The notes below the pieces were generated by a model that saw only the letters and a program-made list of their open reading frames with translations, was not told the origin of the DNA and ran no database searches. The position numbers and the translations under genes are program-made. A stretch of DNA of 64,000 bases from CALMEC01 sp963765105. GTDB lineage: Bacteria; Actinomycetota; Thermoleophilia; Miltoncostaeales; Miltoncostaeaceae. Of the stretch, positions 45,198 through 54,961 are shown in pieces. Each line of letters begins with the position of its first letter. The stretch's first letter is position 1. The stretch spans positions 310,001 to 374,000 of the forward strand of contig CAVXUW010000002.1 of the NCBI GenBank assembly GCA_963765105.1, given 5' to 3'.

Positions 45198-46688
45198 CGT
45201 GGACATCTCGTCATCCTCGTGGCATTCCTCGTGACCGCACCAGCGTCGATGGCATCCGATCGGGCGCTCTTGCGGGCTGTTGACCGAGGTCTTGGGCCAA
45301 CGCTCGAGGCGTCGCGCGCCGCCACCGGCGGCCAATCCGACCGGGTGCAATTGCACTACGACCGGGCGCGCGATCTGCAAGAAGCGGTCCGTGCCTCTGT
45401 GCCGTGGTCGGATTCCTGCCGGCGATTCGGTGGCTGGGTCACACGCTACGTCGCCGCGGAAGTCGCATCTGCGGAAGGCTTTGACCGCCTCGAGCCGGCA
45501 ACGGCACGGCGTGAGCGGGCGGTTGCGGCACGTGCTCGCCAACAAATGCCCTCAGCCCGCCGGGCATGCCGTCCCGGTACGACGGCGGCAACCGAGACAG
45601 CACCGGCCCTCAACAACCCTCGTCCGGGAGCAGCGTCGTTCGGCGAGATCGTGGTTTCCGCCCCGCCGAACGCCCAAACCGCAACCCTCTATACCAACGG
45701 CGACCTGGCGGGGCCGTTGCGGATTGAGGACGGTGTCGCACGCGCCGTGCTGAATGGCGGCTACGGCAAACTTGACTTTGAGGTCCGCTTTAGCCGCGGT
45801 TCAACGGTGGTCGGGAGCGCCCGGTCCGATGGTGTGTGGCTTCTGCCGGAGTCGGCTCGTGCTCCAACTCGCGCCGCTGAGCTTGACACCGCATGGCAGA
45901 CCGGCGCACGCGAAGCGACCAAGGCGTTCTCGGGCAAGTCGGCGGTGTGGGTACACGACCTCACCACCGGTCGGTCAGCCAGTTGGAACGCGGGTGCTCG
46001 CTTTCCCGCGGCCTCCACGGTCAAGCTGGCGCTGCTGGTGGAGGCGCTGCGACGGATGGGCCCCCGCCCGGAAGAGTCTCCTCACGCGCACGATGTCGCC
46101 GCAATCGCCGCATGGAGTTCCAACCTGGCAACCAATCGTTTGTTGACGCGGGTGGCAAGTGCGTCTGAGGTACAACGTGCGCTCCGTCGAATGGGGGCAC
46201 GGTCGAGCACCTTTACAGGCGGCTACATCGTTGCGACGGCACGTCCTCCGGTGGACGCTCCCGACCCGCCCCCCAACGTGTCGCGACGTGTGACGACGGC
46301 ACACGACCTGGGCGCACTCATGACGGTGATTCACGAGGCCGCGCGCGGCGATTCGCCGGCTTTGACGTCGAGCGGCTTGACGAAGCCCCAAGCACGATTG
46401 GCACTGGGACTGCTGCTTGCTTCGGAATCCCGAAGTGACAACCTCGGCCTGTTCCGCGACGCCATCGGCGGGTCGGCCCTCGCCGCGCAGAAGCATGGAT
46501 GGATCTCATCCGCCCGCCATTCGGCTGCTGTGGTGTACTCGTCACGCGGCCCGGTTGTCGTGGTTGCCTTGACCTACCGGCCGGGAGTAACCCGCGAGCA
46601 GGCGGCGGTGCTCGGGGCCGATCTCATTCGCTTGGCGGCTCCGCCGTCGACACGCTCGACATCTCGGGTAGCCGTTCGTTCCCCGTAA
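45198..46688 (+). CDS. Secreted class A beta-lactamase-like serine hydrolase
   Basis: A 496-residue exported protein. The signal peptide is RGHLVILVAFLVTAPASMA. The first 200 residues are of unknown fold. The C-terminal half has the order of a class A serine beta-lactamase: ARFPAASTVKLALLVEAL with the SxxK pair (STVK near 273-276), AAWSSNLATNRLLTRVA with the SxN motif, and AQKHGWISSARHSAAVVY with KHG in place of KTG. It could be a beta-lactamase or a penicillin-binding-like hydrolase; the KHG change leaves substrate open. Its 3' end overlaps ndh by 65 bases. Confidence 0.8.
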   Translation, partial: RGHLVILVAFLVTAPASMASDRALLRAVDRGLGPTLEASRAATGGQSDRVQLHYDRARDLQEAVRASVPWSDSCRRFGGWVTRYVAAEVASAEGFDRLEPATARRERAVAARARQQMPSARRACRPGTTAATETAPALNNPRPGAASFGEIVVSAPPNAQTATLYTNGDLAGPLRIEDGVARAVLNGGYGKLDFEVRFSRGSTVVGSARSDGVWLLPESARAPTRAAELDTAWQTGAREATKAFSGKSAVWVHDLTTGRSASWNAGARFPAASTVKLALLVEALRRMGPRPEESPHAHDVAAIAAWSSNLATNRLLTRVASASEVQRALRRMGARSSTFTGGYIVATARPPVDAPDPPPNVSRRVTTAHDLGALMTVIHEAARGDSPALTSSGLTKPQARLALGLLLASESRSDNLGLFRDAIGGSALAAQKHGWISSARHSAAVVYSSRGPVVVVALTYRPGVTREQAAVLGADLIRLAAPPSTRSTSRVAVRSP

Positions 46689-47982
46689 TCAGCCGCGCGC
46701 CGCGACCGCGTGTGATGAAGCTCCAGGTCCATCGCGTGAACACCAACACGCGGTTTTGGAAGCCGATGAGGTAGAACAGGTGAAGGCCGAGCCAGAGCCA
46801 CCACGCGAAGAACCCGTGGAAGCGCACCCCTTTGACGTCGGCGACGGCTTTGCCGCGGCCGATCGTGGCGACGTTGCCTTTGTCTGTGTAGCGAAAGGGC
46901 TGGGGTTCGCGACCGGCCAATCGTCCACGAATCGCCTTACCGGCATACGTACCCATCTGCATCGCCGCGGGAGCGACACCGGGCAACGTCATGCCTTCGA
47001 CCGTGGCGGTATCACCGATGACAAAGACCTCGGAGTGATCCGGGAGGGTGAGTTGCTCGGTGACCGGAACGCGTCCCGCGCGATCGACGGTGAGCCTGGC
47101 GGACTCCGCCAAGCGTGAACCGAAAGATGTTGCGGTGACCCCGGCGGCCCACACCACCGTGCGGGCGGCAATGTGCTCCTCATGGCCGTCCTTGGTCACC
47201 GTGACGCCATCGTCATCGACCGACTGCACGAGGCAGTCGGGACGTACCGTCACGCCCAGCTTCGCAAGTGACTTCACCGCGTGTGCCGACTGGTCGGCCG
47301 TGAAGTTCAGCAAGATCCGGTCTGCGCCTTCCAACAGCAGCACGGTCGCCTGAGCGGGATCGAACGATCGGAACTGATTCTTCATGGTGTCGAGGGCGAT
47401 CTCAGCGATCTGCCCAGCAAGTTCCACGCCGGTGGGTCCACCGCCGACCACAACAAAGGTGAGCCACTCGTCGCGCGCGGCCTCGTCGGGTTCCATCTCT
47501 GCCGCCTCGAACGCAACCAGAATGCGACGACGGATCTCCAGCGCATCTTCGAGTGACTTGAGCGCCGGGGCAGAGACGCCCCACTCGTCGTGACCGAAAT
47601 AGTGGTTCTTCATTCCGGTGGCCACGACAAGGGTGTCGTAGGCGATCCGCAGGTCCTCTCCACCGCCGGCGGATCGTCCCACCTGCAGCTCACGTGCGTC
47701 GAGATCGACCTCATGAACTTCGCCGAGCACGACACGGGCATTCTTTTGTGGACGCAGCACCGCCCGCAGTGGCGTGGCGATCTCGCCGGGAGATAGTGAG
47801 CCCGTGGCGACCTGGTAGAGCAGTGGTTGAAAAAGGTGGAAGTTACGTCGGTCGATCAACGTGATGTCGACGGGGGCGCGCTTCAGCGCTTTCGCAGCGC
47901 GAAGTCCACCAAAGCCGCCGCCGATGATGACGACGCGATGGCGCGGAGCCTCGGGGGTGGCAATGAAAAGAGGGTTGGTCAC
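46624..47982 (-). CDS. ndh: Type II NADH dehydrogenase
   Basis: A 452-residue membrane-associated flavoprotein that passes electrons from NADH to quinone without pumping protons. It has the FAD motif VVIIGGGFGGLRAAKAL (18-34), the NADH motif FVVVGGGPTGVELAGQIAEI and the GDTATVEG FAD contact. C-terminal hydrophobic helices (WWLWLGLHLFYLIGF) anchor it to the membrane. The GTG at 47982 has a -10 six bases upstream, so it is probably leaderless. The 3' end overlaps the convergent hydrolase. Confidence 0.93.
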   Translation of the reverse strand: MTNPLFIATPEAPRHRVVIIGGGFGGLRAAKALKRAPVDITLIDRRNFHLFQPLLYQVATGSLSPGEIATPLRAVLRPQKNARVVLGEVHEVDLDARELQVGRSAGGGEDLRIAYDTLVVATGMKNHYFGHDEWGVSAPALKSLEDALEIRRRILVAFEAAEMEPDEAARDEWLTFVVVGGGPTGVELAGQIAEIALDTMKNQFRSFDPAQATVLLLEGADRILLNFTADQSAHAVKSLAKLGVTVRPDCLVQSVDDDGVTVTKDGHEEHIAARTVVWAAGVTATSFGSRLAESARLTVDRAGRVPVTEQLTLPDHSEVFVIGDTATVEGMTLPGVAPAAMQMGTYAGKAIRGRLAGREPQPFRYTDKGNVATIGRGKAVADVKGVRFHGFFAWWLWLGLHLFYLIGFQNRVLVFTRWTWSFITRGRGARLITGNERLPEMSSVSTAEPPSE

Positions 47983-47988
47983 AGGTCG

Positions 47989-47994
47989 AGCGTA
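47989..47994 (-). promoter_or_regulatory. Putative -10 for leaderless ndh
   Basis: On the minus strand this reads TACGCT, six bases before the GTG at 47982. Confidence 0.45.
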
Positions 47995-48026
47995 ACCGCT
48001 GGTGGGGCCGTCATGCCCGCCGGCGC

Positions 48027-48431
48027 TTACCCGCGAACGCGGTCTTCACTGACGCTGAGACCCATCACCTTGATGACATCCCGCATCGAGAGGATTCCGA
48101 CCAAATGCTCTTCTTCGAAAACCACGATGTGGCGGATGTGGTGCTTCATCATGGCGTCGGCGGCTTGGGTGGCCGGCCAGCTCGGCGCGGCGGCGATGAG
48201 CTTGCTGTGCATGTGGTCCGAGACGCGTGCGTCGTCGGGGTCGGCGCCATCGGCCAGAGCACGAAGAATGTCCCGTTCGGTCACGATGCCCGGCCCCGGC
48301 AGGGCCTGATCGATGACCAAAGCCGCGCCGGTATGGTGTTGACCCATCTTCACCGCTGCTTGACGTAGCGTCGTATCGGCGCCGACGACGGCGTTGATTG
48401 GCGACATGATCTCGGAAACGGGAACGGACAT
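48027..48431 (-). CDS. Double CBS domain protein
   Basis: A 134-residue protein of two CBS motifs: VSEIMSPINAVVGADTTLRQ with GPGIVTERDILRALADG, and VSDHMHSKLIAAAPSWPATQ with HLVGILSMRDVIKVMG. CBS pairs bind adenosine nucleotides and often act as energy sensors. I start at the ATG at 48431 because a -10 (TAATGT) lies six bases upstream; an ATG at 48437 would add two residues. It is divergent from the alpha/beta hydrolase. Confidence 0.88.
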   Translation of the reverse strand: MSVPVSEIMSPINAVVGADTTLRQAAVKMGQHHTGAALVIDQALPGPGIVTERDILRALADGADPDDARVSDHMHSKLIAAAPSWPATQAADAMMKHHIRHIVVFEEEHLVGILSMRDVIKVMGLSVSEDRVRG

Positions 48432-48437
48432 CTGCAT

Positions 48438-48443
48438 ACATTA
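48438..48443 (-). promoter_or_regulatory. Putative -10 for the leaderless CBS gene
   Basis: On the minus strand this reads TAATGT, six bases before the ATG at 48431. Confidence 0.45.
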
Positions 48444-48488
48444 CGTGGCACAGGCGTCCTTGTCACGTCTGTTACGTTCTCGCGCACA

Positions 48489-49313
48489 GTGATTCACCAG
48501 ATCGTTGATCTTCCGGATGGCACTCGGCTGGCCAGCACTGCGCTTGGCGATGCCCCGTTGGTGGTTTTCCTCCACGCGGGTGTGACTGATCGGCGTAGTT
48601 GGTTCGGCGTGATGTCGGAACTCGCGCCGACAGTGGCGTCGATCGCGTACGACCGGCCGGGCTTCGGAGAGACCTCCATCGCCACGTCGCCGTTCTCATC
48701 CGTCGAGCATCTTTTGGGCGTTGTCGACTCTGTGGCTGATCAGCCCGTCGTGCTCGTCGGCAACTCGCAAGGCGGACGCATCGCATTGGACTTCACCAGG
48801 GCCGATCCTGAGCGAGTTGCGGGGCTCGTGCTGGTCGCGACTGCGGTGAGTGGCGCGCCGGAGATCGATTGGGTCGCGGAACTCGGTCAGCAACTGGTCG
48901 ACGAGATCGAGGCCGCTGAAGACGCGGGTGCGATCGACGTGGTCAACAGGCACGAGGCCGCCATCTGGCTCGACGGACCGCGACAGCCGGAGGGACGCGT
49001 CGGTGGCGCCACTCGTGAGTTGTTCCTCGACATGAACGGCATCGCACTGGTGAGCGACACCGATGCCGTCGCACCAGAAGTGGAACCTCCCGACATCTGG
49101 GGTTCGCTCGACGAGATCGTCACGCCGATGCTGGTCATGACGGGGGAACATGACGTCATCGGTGTGACGGAGCGGTGCCGTGCACTGTCACAACGGTCGC
49201 CGAATGCGACGATTATCGAACTTTCCGGTGTCGCGCACGTCCCGCAGTTGGAGCAGCCGCGGCTGGTGGCCGATCATATTCGGCACTTTGTTGCATCGCT
49301 CGCACACAGCTAG
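48489..49313 (+). CDS. Alpha/beta hydrolase
   Basis: A 274-residue hydrolase with the nucleophile elbow VGNSQGGRIA (Ser93), an oxyanion-type VVFLHAGVTDRRSW near residue 25, the acid in MLVMTGEHDVIGV and the histidine in SGVAHVPQLEQP. The fold is that of small esterases and C-C hydrolases; substrate unknown. A TACGTT at 48473-48478 ends ten bases before the GTG start, fitting the leaderless pattern. It is convergent with the Nei-type gene, with a four-base overlap. Confidence 0.88.
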   Translation: MIHQIVDLPDGTRLASTALGDAPLVVFLHAGVTDRRSWFGVMSELAPTVASIAYDRPGFGETSIATSPFSSVEHLLGVVDSVADQPVVLVGNSQGGRIALDFTRADPERVAGLVLVATAVSGAPEIDWVAELGQQLVDEIEAAEDAGAIDVVNRHEAAIWLDGPRQPEGRVGGATRELFLDMNGIALVSDTDAVAPEVEPPDIWGSLDEIVTPMLVMTGEHDVIGVTERCRALSQRSPNATIIELSGVAHVPQLEQPRLVADHIRHFVASLAHS

Positions 49314-50110
49314 GTCTGACAGGTCGGGCACCAATAGACCGTGCGGTTGGCATCGCCCATGCCCCGCGAGTCGATGAGTTTGCCGCACCGGCGGCACGGG
49401 CGATTGCGTCGACCGTACACCCAGGTGCGCTCACGACTGCGCGGATCCGGGCCCCGGTAAGTGGTGATGGGTCCGCGGTGACCCACGCCCTCGCTCAGCA
49501 GACGCGCGCCAGTACGACCCAACTCCTGGGACTCCTCCACTGAGAGGCTGCCCACCTCACGCCAGGGATCAATGCCACAGAGAAACAATGTCTCGCTGCG
49601 ATAGACGTTGCCGATGCCTGAGACAACGCGCTGATCCATGAGCGCCTCGCCGACGACCCGCTCGGGGTCGATTGCCGCAAGGGCCCGAGCCGTGGCTGCC
49701 GCTGGGTCGACATCGGAGTTGAGGAGGTCGGTGCCCAGGCCACGGAGCATGGGGATGGGCTGGTTGGGTTCATAGAGACGTAGTTGAGGTCCGCCGTACT
49801 GGGCAACGACATGCTGATCGGTCCATAGGGCCAACCACAACCGCCCAGGTGTTGGGACTCGCTCGGCGGTGGACAGCCGCCAGCGTCCTCCCATCCCGAG
49901 ATGTGAGTGAAGCACTCGCCCGCTGGCGAATCGAAACAGGTGGTGCTTCCCGACGGCATCAACCGACATGAGTGTCTCGCCGACGAGTCGGTCGGGGATC
50001 TTCTGCGGAATGAGCCGTGGCTCGGGCGTCTCGATCCGACGGACGACCTGGCCGGCCAGAGCCGCGGTGAGCCTCAGTGAGTTGCGGTGGCTGACCTGTC
50101 CTTCCGGCAT
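49310..50110 (-). CDS. Fpg/Nei-family DNA glycosylase
   Basis: A 266-residue base-excision glycosylase. It begins PEGQVSHRNSLRLTAAL; after the initiator methionine is removed, Pro and Glu act as nucleophile and acid. The helix-two-turn-helix part includes LMDQRVVSGIGNVYRSETLF, and the C-terminal zinc finger is CRRCGKLIDSRGM with closing CPTC. The PEG start, rather than PELPE, suits the endonuclease VIII (Nei) branch found in actinobacteria. ATG at 50110; the upstream cupin gene is seven bases away. Confidence 0.92.
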   Translation of the reverse strand: MPEGQVSHRNSLRLTAALAGQVVRRIETPEPRLIPQKIPDRLVGETLMSVDAVGKHHLFRFASGRVLHSHLGMGGRWRLSTAERVPTPGRLWLALWTDQHVVAQYGGPQLRLYEPNQPIPMLRGLGTDLLNSDVDPAAATARALAAIDPERVVGEALMDQRVVSGIGNVYRSETLFLCGIDPWREVGSLSVEESQELGRTGARLLSEGVGHRGPITTYRGPDPRSRERTWVYGRRNRPCRRCGKLIDSRGMGDANRTVYWCPTCQT

Positions 50111-50117
50111 CTGCTGG

Positions 50118-50438
50118 TCACGCCTGTTCGGCGGGGGCGAATACGACGAGCACCGAGAGATCCTCAGTGATATCGGTAAAGCGGTGCGGTGCCAAGGCCT
50201 CCACAAAGATCACGCTGCCGGGGCCGACGACCTCGCGCCGCTCGTTGCATTCGAACGTCGCGGAGCCTGAAATGACGTAGTACAGCTCGTCCTCGGTGTG
50301 CGGCTTTTGTGGGTCGGTGCCACCGGCGGAGAGCACGTACAGGCCGGCGCTCATCGATGGATGGCGCAGAAACTCCTCGTAGCGACGGTCGGCCGCCTGC
50401 CGGGTATGCGCAACGTCGGTGATGTTGTCGATCTGCAT
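50118..50438 (-). CDS. Small cupin protein
   Basis: A 106-residue single-domain cupin. The first metal motif is QKPHTEDELYYVISGSATFE (HxExD/E-type) and the second is GSVIFVEALAPHRFTDI. Such proteins bind a metal and may be dioxygenases or isomerases; function not readable. It starts immediately after the Lhr gene stop and is followed by the Nei-type gene. Confidence 0.85.
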   Translation of the reverse strand: MQIDNITDVAHTRQAADRRYEEFLRHPSMSAGLYVLSAGGTDPQKPHTEDELYYVISGSATFECNERREVVGPGSVIFVEALAPHRFTDITEDLSVLVVFAPAEQA

Positions 50439-53400
50439 CTAACGCCTCTCTCCACGAAGTTCCATGCCCCGCAGGCCTGAGAAGAAACCCGCCTCCAGGA
50501 GCAGGGGTTCGGCCGCCGAGCCGAACACCGACGCTCCGTCGAATCGTTCGATGATGACCTTGCGGGAGCGGCCCGATCGTATCCACTGCGCGAGTGCCCC
50601 CAGCGCCGGTCGAAGCCATTCGGGGTCGCTCTCCCGCAGCGGAACGAGGCTCTTGCCGCCGCGTTCCAGATAGAGAGTGGCAGCCCCGTCCACAAGGACG
50701 ACCTGGGCGCCAAATGTTCGTGACGGCCCGCGGGCGGAGCTACCGGGGCGTCGCGGCCACGCAAGCGCTGCGCCGTACGGTTGGGCCGGGTCGGCGGCGC
50801 CCAACACCAATGGTGAGGGTTCAACGTCGCCGTCGCGCAAATCACGCAGGCGCTCAACCGCACCAGGGAGGGCGAACTGGGCGCCGCCAAGCCCTGCGAG
50901 GAAGTAGCCACGGCGACAGCGTCCCAAGGTCTCGATCTCGGATAGTGCTCGGTAGACGCCGGCGAAACCACCGGGGACACCATCGCCGAGAACGGCCGCC
51001 CGGGTGACGACTCCATGGCGTTCCAACACCAACTCCGCCATGGCACGGGCACGTTCGTCCGATGGGGGAGCGTTGCGAAAAATGCGGTCGGTGAGTGACC
51101 ACCGTCCCGCGGTGGCGCCGCGTGAGCCTCCGCCGCGTGCGCTGCGTCGTCCAAAGCGTGATGGGCTCGATGTGGGTTTGGGGAGTCGTCGCGGGGCGCG
51201 AAGCGGCATCCAGAGATCGTTCGTGACCTCCCCGGCCCATACGAGGCTCCACAGCGTGGTGAACACTTCGTCGGAGCCGGCGTCGACATCGGAGGCGATC
51301 TCATCCCAAAACGCGGCGCCCGACGCAAGTGCCGAGCGTACCGCAGACGCCACATCCGACTCCGGTGCTGGGTCGGAGGGCGGTGGCCCCACGAGCGGCG
51401 CGTCCTCGCGAAGGTAGAGGGCGATACGTCCGCCATCGCGTCCCAATGCTCCCGCACCGACCCACACCACGTCGCCGGAGCCGGCGAGCGCGTCAAGCCA
51501 GGTGGGGGAGTAGCCGCCGATGCGCCGGGGAAACACCTCCTGCTCCCATTGGGCGGCGGGAAGTGCGAGCCCTTGAAGTGGCGCGACGACTTCCCGCAGG
51601 GCGTCGGGGCCCGGGGTTGTGTGGGTGCGGTCGATGCGGTGCCACGCAGGAAGAAAACGCCCCAAAGCATCCGGGTCGACCGCCTCCACCTCGCGTCGTG
51701 CGGCCGCGAGGCTCGCGCGACGAAGACGCCGAAGCACGTCGACATCACACCATTCGCGGGTGGTTCCCCCGGGGCGCAGCTCCCCGCGCACCAGGGTTCC
51801 GGCACCCTCCAGGTAAGTGAGCTCGGCCGCAGCGGCGTCAGGTGCGACGGCAAAACGGTCGGCGAGATCATCGGTGAGGAACGGGCCGTGGGTACGGGCG
51901 TAACGGGCGATCAGCGATCGCCGCGCGTCCGGCAGTTCCGTTAGGAAGGCGTCGGGGAGCCCTCCCGGCAACATGACGCCGAGGCCATCGCGGTAGCGAC
52001 CCGCGTCCTCGGCAGCGATCCACCGTTCCTCGTCTGCCAGACGCACGGTCACGGCCCGCCGTTCGTCCGCCAGGGTCGTCAGGTATGCAGCTGCCTTATC
52101 GGCGTCGGCGAGTCGTTCGGACACCTCGATTGTGGTGAGGTCGCCCAGGCGTCGCAGGAGGTCGTGCACGGCATCAACAGAGCGTGCTCGCGTTCGTTCA
52201 GAGCGGCACTGGAGGTCGGCCTCAACCGACTCCAACGCGTTGGCGTCGATGAGCTCGCGCAGCTCCTCCTGCCCGAGGAGTTCGCGCAACAGGTCACGGT
52301 CGAGGGTGAGTGCCTGGGCACGTCGCTCAGCGGCGGGCGTGTCGTCCTCGTACATGTAGGTGGCCACGTACTCGAAGAGAAGCGATCCTGCAAAGGGAGA
52401 AGCGGTGGCTGTTTCCACCTCGACCACGGCGACCTCTCGAGATTGCACGCGACGCAGCAGGTCGCGCAGGGCGGGAAGGTCAAACCAGTCGTTGAGGCAC
52501 TCGCGATACGTCTCGAGGATGATCGGGAAGCTGCCGTAGCGTTTGGCCACCTCGAGCAGTGACGCCGACTTCAGGCGCTGCTGCCAGAGCGGCGTGCGCT
52601 TGCCCGGCCTGCGGCGCGGAATGAGGAGGGCGCGGGCCGCGTTCTCACGAAAACGTGCCCCGAACAGTGCGGTTGACCCGAGCTCACCGACGATGAGGTC
52701 CTCCACGTCGGCGGGGTCGATGAGGGCGAGCTCTGCGGTGGGGGGCTCCTCCACGTCAGGGAGGTGGAGGGCGATGCCGTCGTCACTCCAGATGGCATGG
52801 GCGGTCATCCCGAACTGGTCACGCAAACGTGACTGCAGCGCCATTGCCCACGGTGCATGAACCGGCGCGCCGAACGGCGTGAGAACGCACAACCGCCAGT
52901 CGCCGATCTCGTCACGGAAACGTTCGACAACGATTGTGGTGTCACTGGGAACGGTGCCTGTGGCATCCACCTGGTCGGCCAGGTAGGTCATGAGGTTGGC
53001 TGCTGCGCGCTCGTCAAAAGCCGACTCGTCGCGAAGGCGTGCGAGAGCCCGTTCGGGCGTGCTGGAGATGAGCTCGCGGGCCAGCGCGCCGACGGCCCGG
53101 CCGAGTTCCACCGGGCGTCCGACGCCCTCTCCCCGCCAGAACGGCACGGCTCCGGGGACGCCGGGGGCCGGGGAAACGATCACGCGGTCCCGGGTGATCT
53201 CTTCGATACGCCAGCTGGAGGCGCCGAGCAGGAACACTTGGCCGGTGCGTGCCTCGTACACCATTTCCTCGTCGAGCTCACCCACCCGAGTGTTGCCGTC
53301 GACGAGATACACCCCGTAGAGACCGCGGTCGGGGATCGTGCCGGCGTTCTGCACTGCCAGCTGCCGTGCGCCTCCACGGCCGCGGACTGTCCCGTCGGTG

Positions 53401-54890
53401 CGGTCCCAGATCACCCGTGGGGCAAGCTCAGCGAACTCGTCGCTGGGGTAGCGCCCGGCGAGCATGTCGAGCACGCCTTCCAACTGTTCACGGGTGAGCT
53501 CGGTGAACGGATACGCGCCGACTACCAAGGAGTGAAGGTCGTCGACGGTCCAGGGGTCGCCGGCGACAATGGCGACGATTTGTTGGGCGAGGACGTCGAG
53601 CGGCAGGCGAGGAACGCGGGTTTCTTCGATGGCCGCATCACGCATTCGCGATACGACGGCGGCGCATTCCAGCAGGTCACCGCGGTACTTGGGGAAGATT
53701 CGGCCGCGGCTCGATCCGCCGACGTGATGCCCCGATCGACCGACGCGCTGGATGCCCCGCGCGACGCTTCGTGGGCTCTCCACTTGGATGACCAAATCGA
53801 TGGCGCCCATGTCGATGCCAAGCTCCAGGCTGCTGGTGGCGACCAGGGCGGGCAGCCGTCCCGCTTTGAGTTCCTCCTCGATGATGGTCCGTTGCTCCGC
53901 GGCGAGGCTGCCGTGGTGGGCGCGGGCCACTTCTTCCTCGGCTAGCTCGTTGAGACGCAGGGCCAGGCGTTCGGCCAGTCGACGGTTGTTGACGAAGATG
54001 AGGGTGGAGCGGTGCTTGCGCACTAGGTCGAGGATGGCGGGGTAGACCGCAGGCCAGATCGACCGGCGGGTGCTGCCATCACCCGCCACAGGGACGGGGT
54101 CGTCGATCACCGGGGCGCCGGGGTTTGCCAAGTCGGCCATGTCGTCGACTGGGACGATGACCTCCAGGTCGAGCGGCTTGCGCTGGCCGGCGTCGACGAT
54201 CGTCACTGGCCGCGGTGTGCCATCGATGCCGTGCCCACCCAAGAAACGGGAGATCTCCTCCAGCGGACGCTGAGTCGCGGACAGGCCGATGCGTTGGAGA
54301 CCGCCGTCCGTGATGCGATCGAGTCGTTCGAGGCTGAGCGCCAGGTGGGCGCCGCGCTTGGTGGCGGCGACGGCGTGGATTTCGTCGACGATGATCGTGT
54401 TGGCGCCTTCGAGTATCTCGGTCCCACGCGAGGTGAGCAGCAGATACAGGCTCTCGGGTGTGGTGATGAGGATGTCGGGGTGCTGGCGCAACATGCGCGC
54501 CCGGTCACGCTGGGGGGTGTCACCGGTCCTCACCGCTACCGACAACGCGGGGAGTTCGAGGTTGTGGCGGTGCGCGGAGTCGACGAGGCCGGCCAACGGT
54601 CCACGGAGGTTGCGCTCGACGTCGTAGTTGAGGGCCTTGAGCGGTGAGATGTAGACCAGCCGGGTTGTCGTTTCCCCCCGCAGGCGGTCTTCGATCAGGC
54701 TGTTAAGACCCCAGAGGAACGCGGCCAGGGTCTTTCCGGAGCCGGTGGGCGCGACGATGAGGGTGTTCTCGCCGGCGGCGATGGCCGGCCAGCCGAGTCG
54801 TTGCGCGTCGGTGGGTTCTGCGAAGGCACGTGAAAACCACTCCGCGACGAGCGGATGGAACGGAGCCGGTGGGGCGGGGGCGGTCGCCAC
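50439..54890 (-). CDS. Lhr-type large ATP-dependent helicase
   Basis: A 1483-residue superfamily 2 helicase of the Lhr family, linked to DNA repair in mycobacteria. It has Walker A APTGSGKTLAAFLWG, motif II VDEIHAV, motif III GLSATQRPLEE, motif IV-VI stretches such as LVATSSLELGIDMGAIDLVI and QRVGRSGHH. The following winged-helix and beta-barrel Lhr-core and the long C-terminal domain are all present, with no frame break. I place the start at the GTG at 54890, giving VATAPAPPAPFHPLVAEWFS; an ATG at 55022 would overlap the next gene. Confidence 0.93.
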   Translation of the reverse strand: MATAPAPPAPFHPLVAEWFSRAFAEPTDAQRLGWPAIAAGENTLIVAPTGSGKTLAAFLWGLNSLIEDRLRGETTTRLVYISPLKALNYDVERNLRGPLAGLVDSAHRHNLELPALSVAVRTGDTPQRDRARMLRQHPDILITTPESLYLLLTSRGTEILEGANTIIVDEIHAVAATKRGAHLALSLERLDRITDGGLQRIGLSATQRPLEEISRFLGGHGIDGTPRPVTIVDAGQRKPLDLEVIVPVDDMADLANPGAPVIDDPVPVAGDGSTRRSIWPAVYPAILDLVRKHRSTLIFVNNRRLAERLALRLNELAEEEVARAHHGSLAAEQRTIIEEELKAGRLPALVATSSLELGIDMGAIDLVIQVESPRSVARGIQRVGRSGHHVGGSSRGRIFPKYRGDLLECAAVVSRMRDAAIEETRVPRLPLDVLAQQIVAIVAGDPWTVDDLHSLVVGAYPFTELTREQLEGVLDMLAGRYPSDEFAELAPRVIWDRTDGTVRGRGGARQLAVQNAGTIPDRGLYGVYLVDGNTRVGELDEEMVYEARTGQVFLLGASSWRIEEITRDRVIVSPAPGVPGAVPFWRGEGVGRPVELGRAVGALARELISSTPERALARLRDESAFDERAAANLMTYLADQVDATGTVPSDTTIVVERFRDEIGDWRLCVLTPFGAPVHAPWAMALQSRLRDQFGMTAHAIWSDDGIALHLPDVEEPPTAELALIDPADVEDLIVGELGSTALFGARFRENAARALLIPRRRPGKRTPLWQQRLKSASLLEVAKRYGSFPIILETYRECLNDWFDLPALRDLLRRVQSREVAVVEVETATASPFAGSLLFEYVATYMYEDDTPAAERRAQALTLDRDLLRELLGQEELRELIDANALESVEADLQCRSERTRARSVDAVHDLLRRLGDLTTIEVSERLADADKAAAYLTTLADERRAVTVRLADEERWIAAEDAGRYRDGLGVMLPGGLPDAFLTELPDARRSLIARYARTHGPFLTDDLADRFAVAPDAAAAELTYLEGAGTLVRGELRPGGTTREWCDVDVLRRLRRASLAAARREVEAVDPDALGRFLPAWHRIDRTHTTPGPDALREVVAPLQGLALPAAQWEQEVFPRRIGGYSPTWLDALAGSGDVVWVGAGALGRDGGRIALYLREDAPLVGPPPSDPAPESDVASAVRSALASGAAFWDEIASDVDAGSDEVFTTLWSLVWAGEVTNDLWMPLRAPRRLPKPTSSPSRFGRRSARGGGSRGATAGRWSLTDRIFRNAPPSDERARAMAELVLERHGVVTRAAVLGDGVPGGFAGVYRALSEIETLGRCRRGYFLAGLGGAQFALPGAVERLRDLRDGDVEPSPLVLGAADPAQPYGAALAWPRRPGSSARGPSRTFGAQVVLVDGAATLYLERGGKSLVPLRESDPEWLRPALGALAQWIRSGRSRKVIIERFDGASVFGSAAEPLLLEAGFFSGLRGMELRGERR

Positions 54891-54961
54891 CTGTCGATCG
54901 TAGCTGCCTGGACCGCCCTCGGGGAACCATGAGGTCGCAAGGTGGCGGTGTGCGTCCCTCT

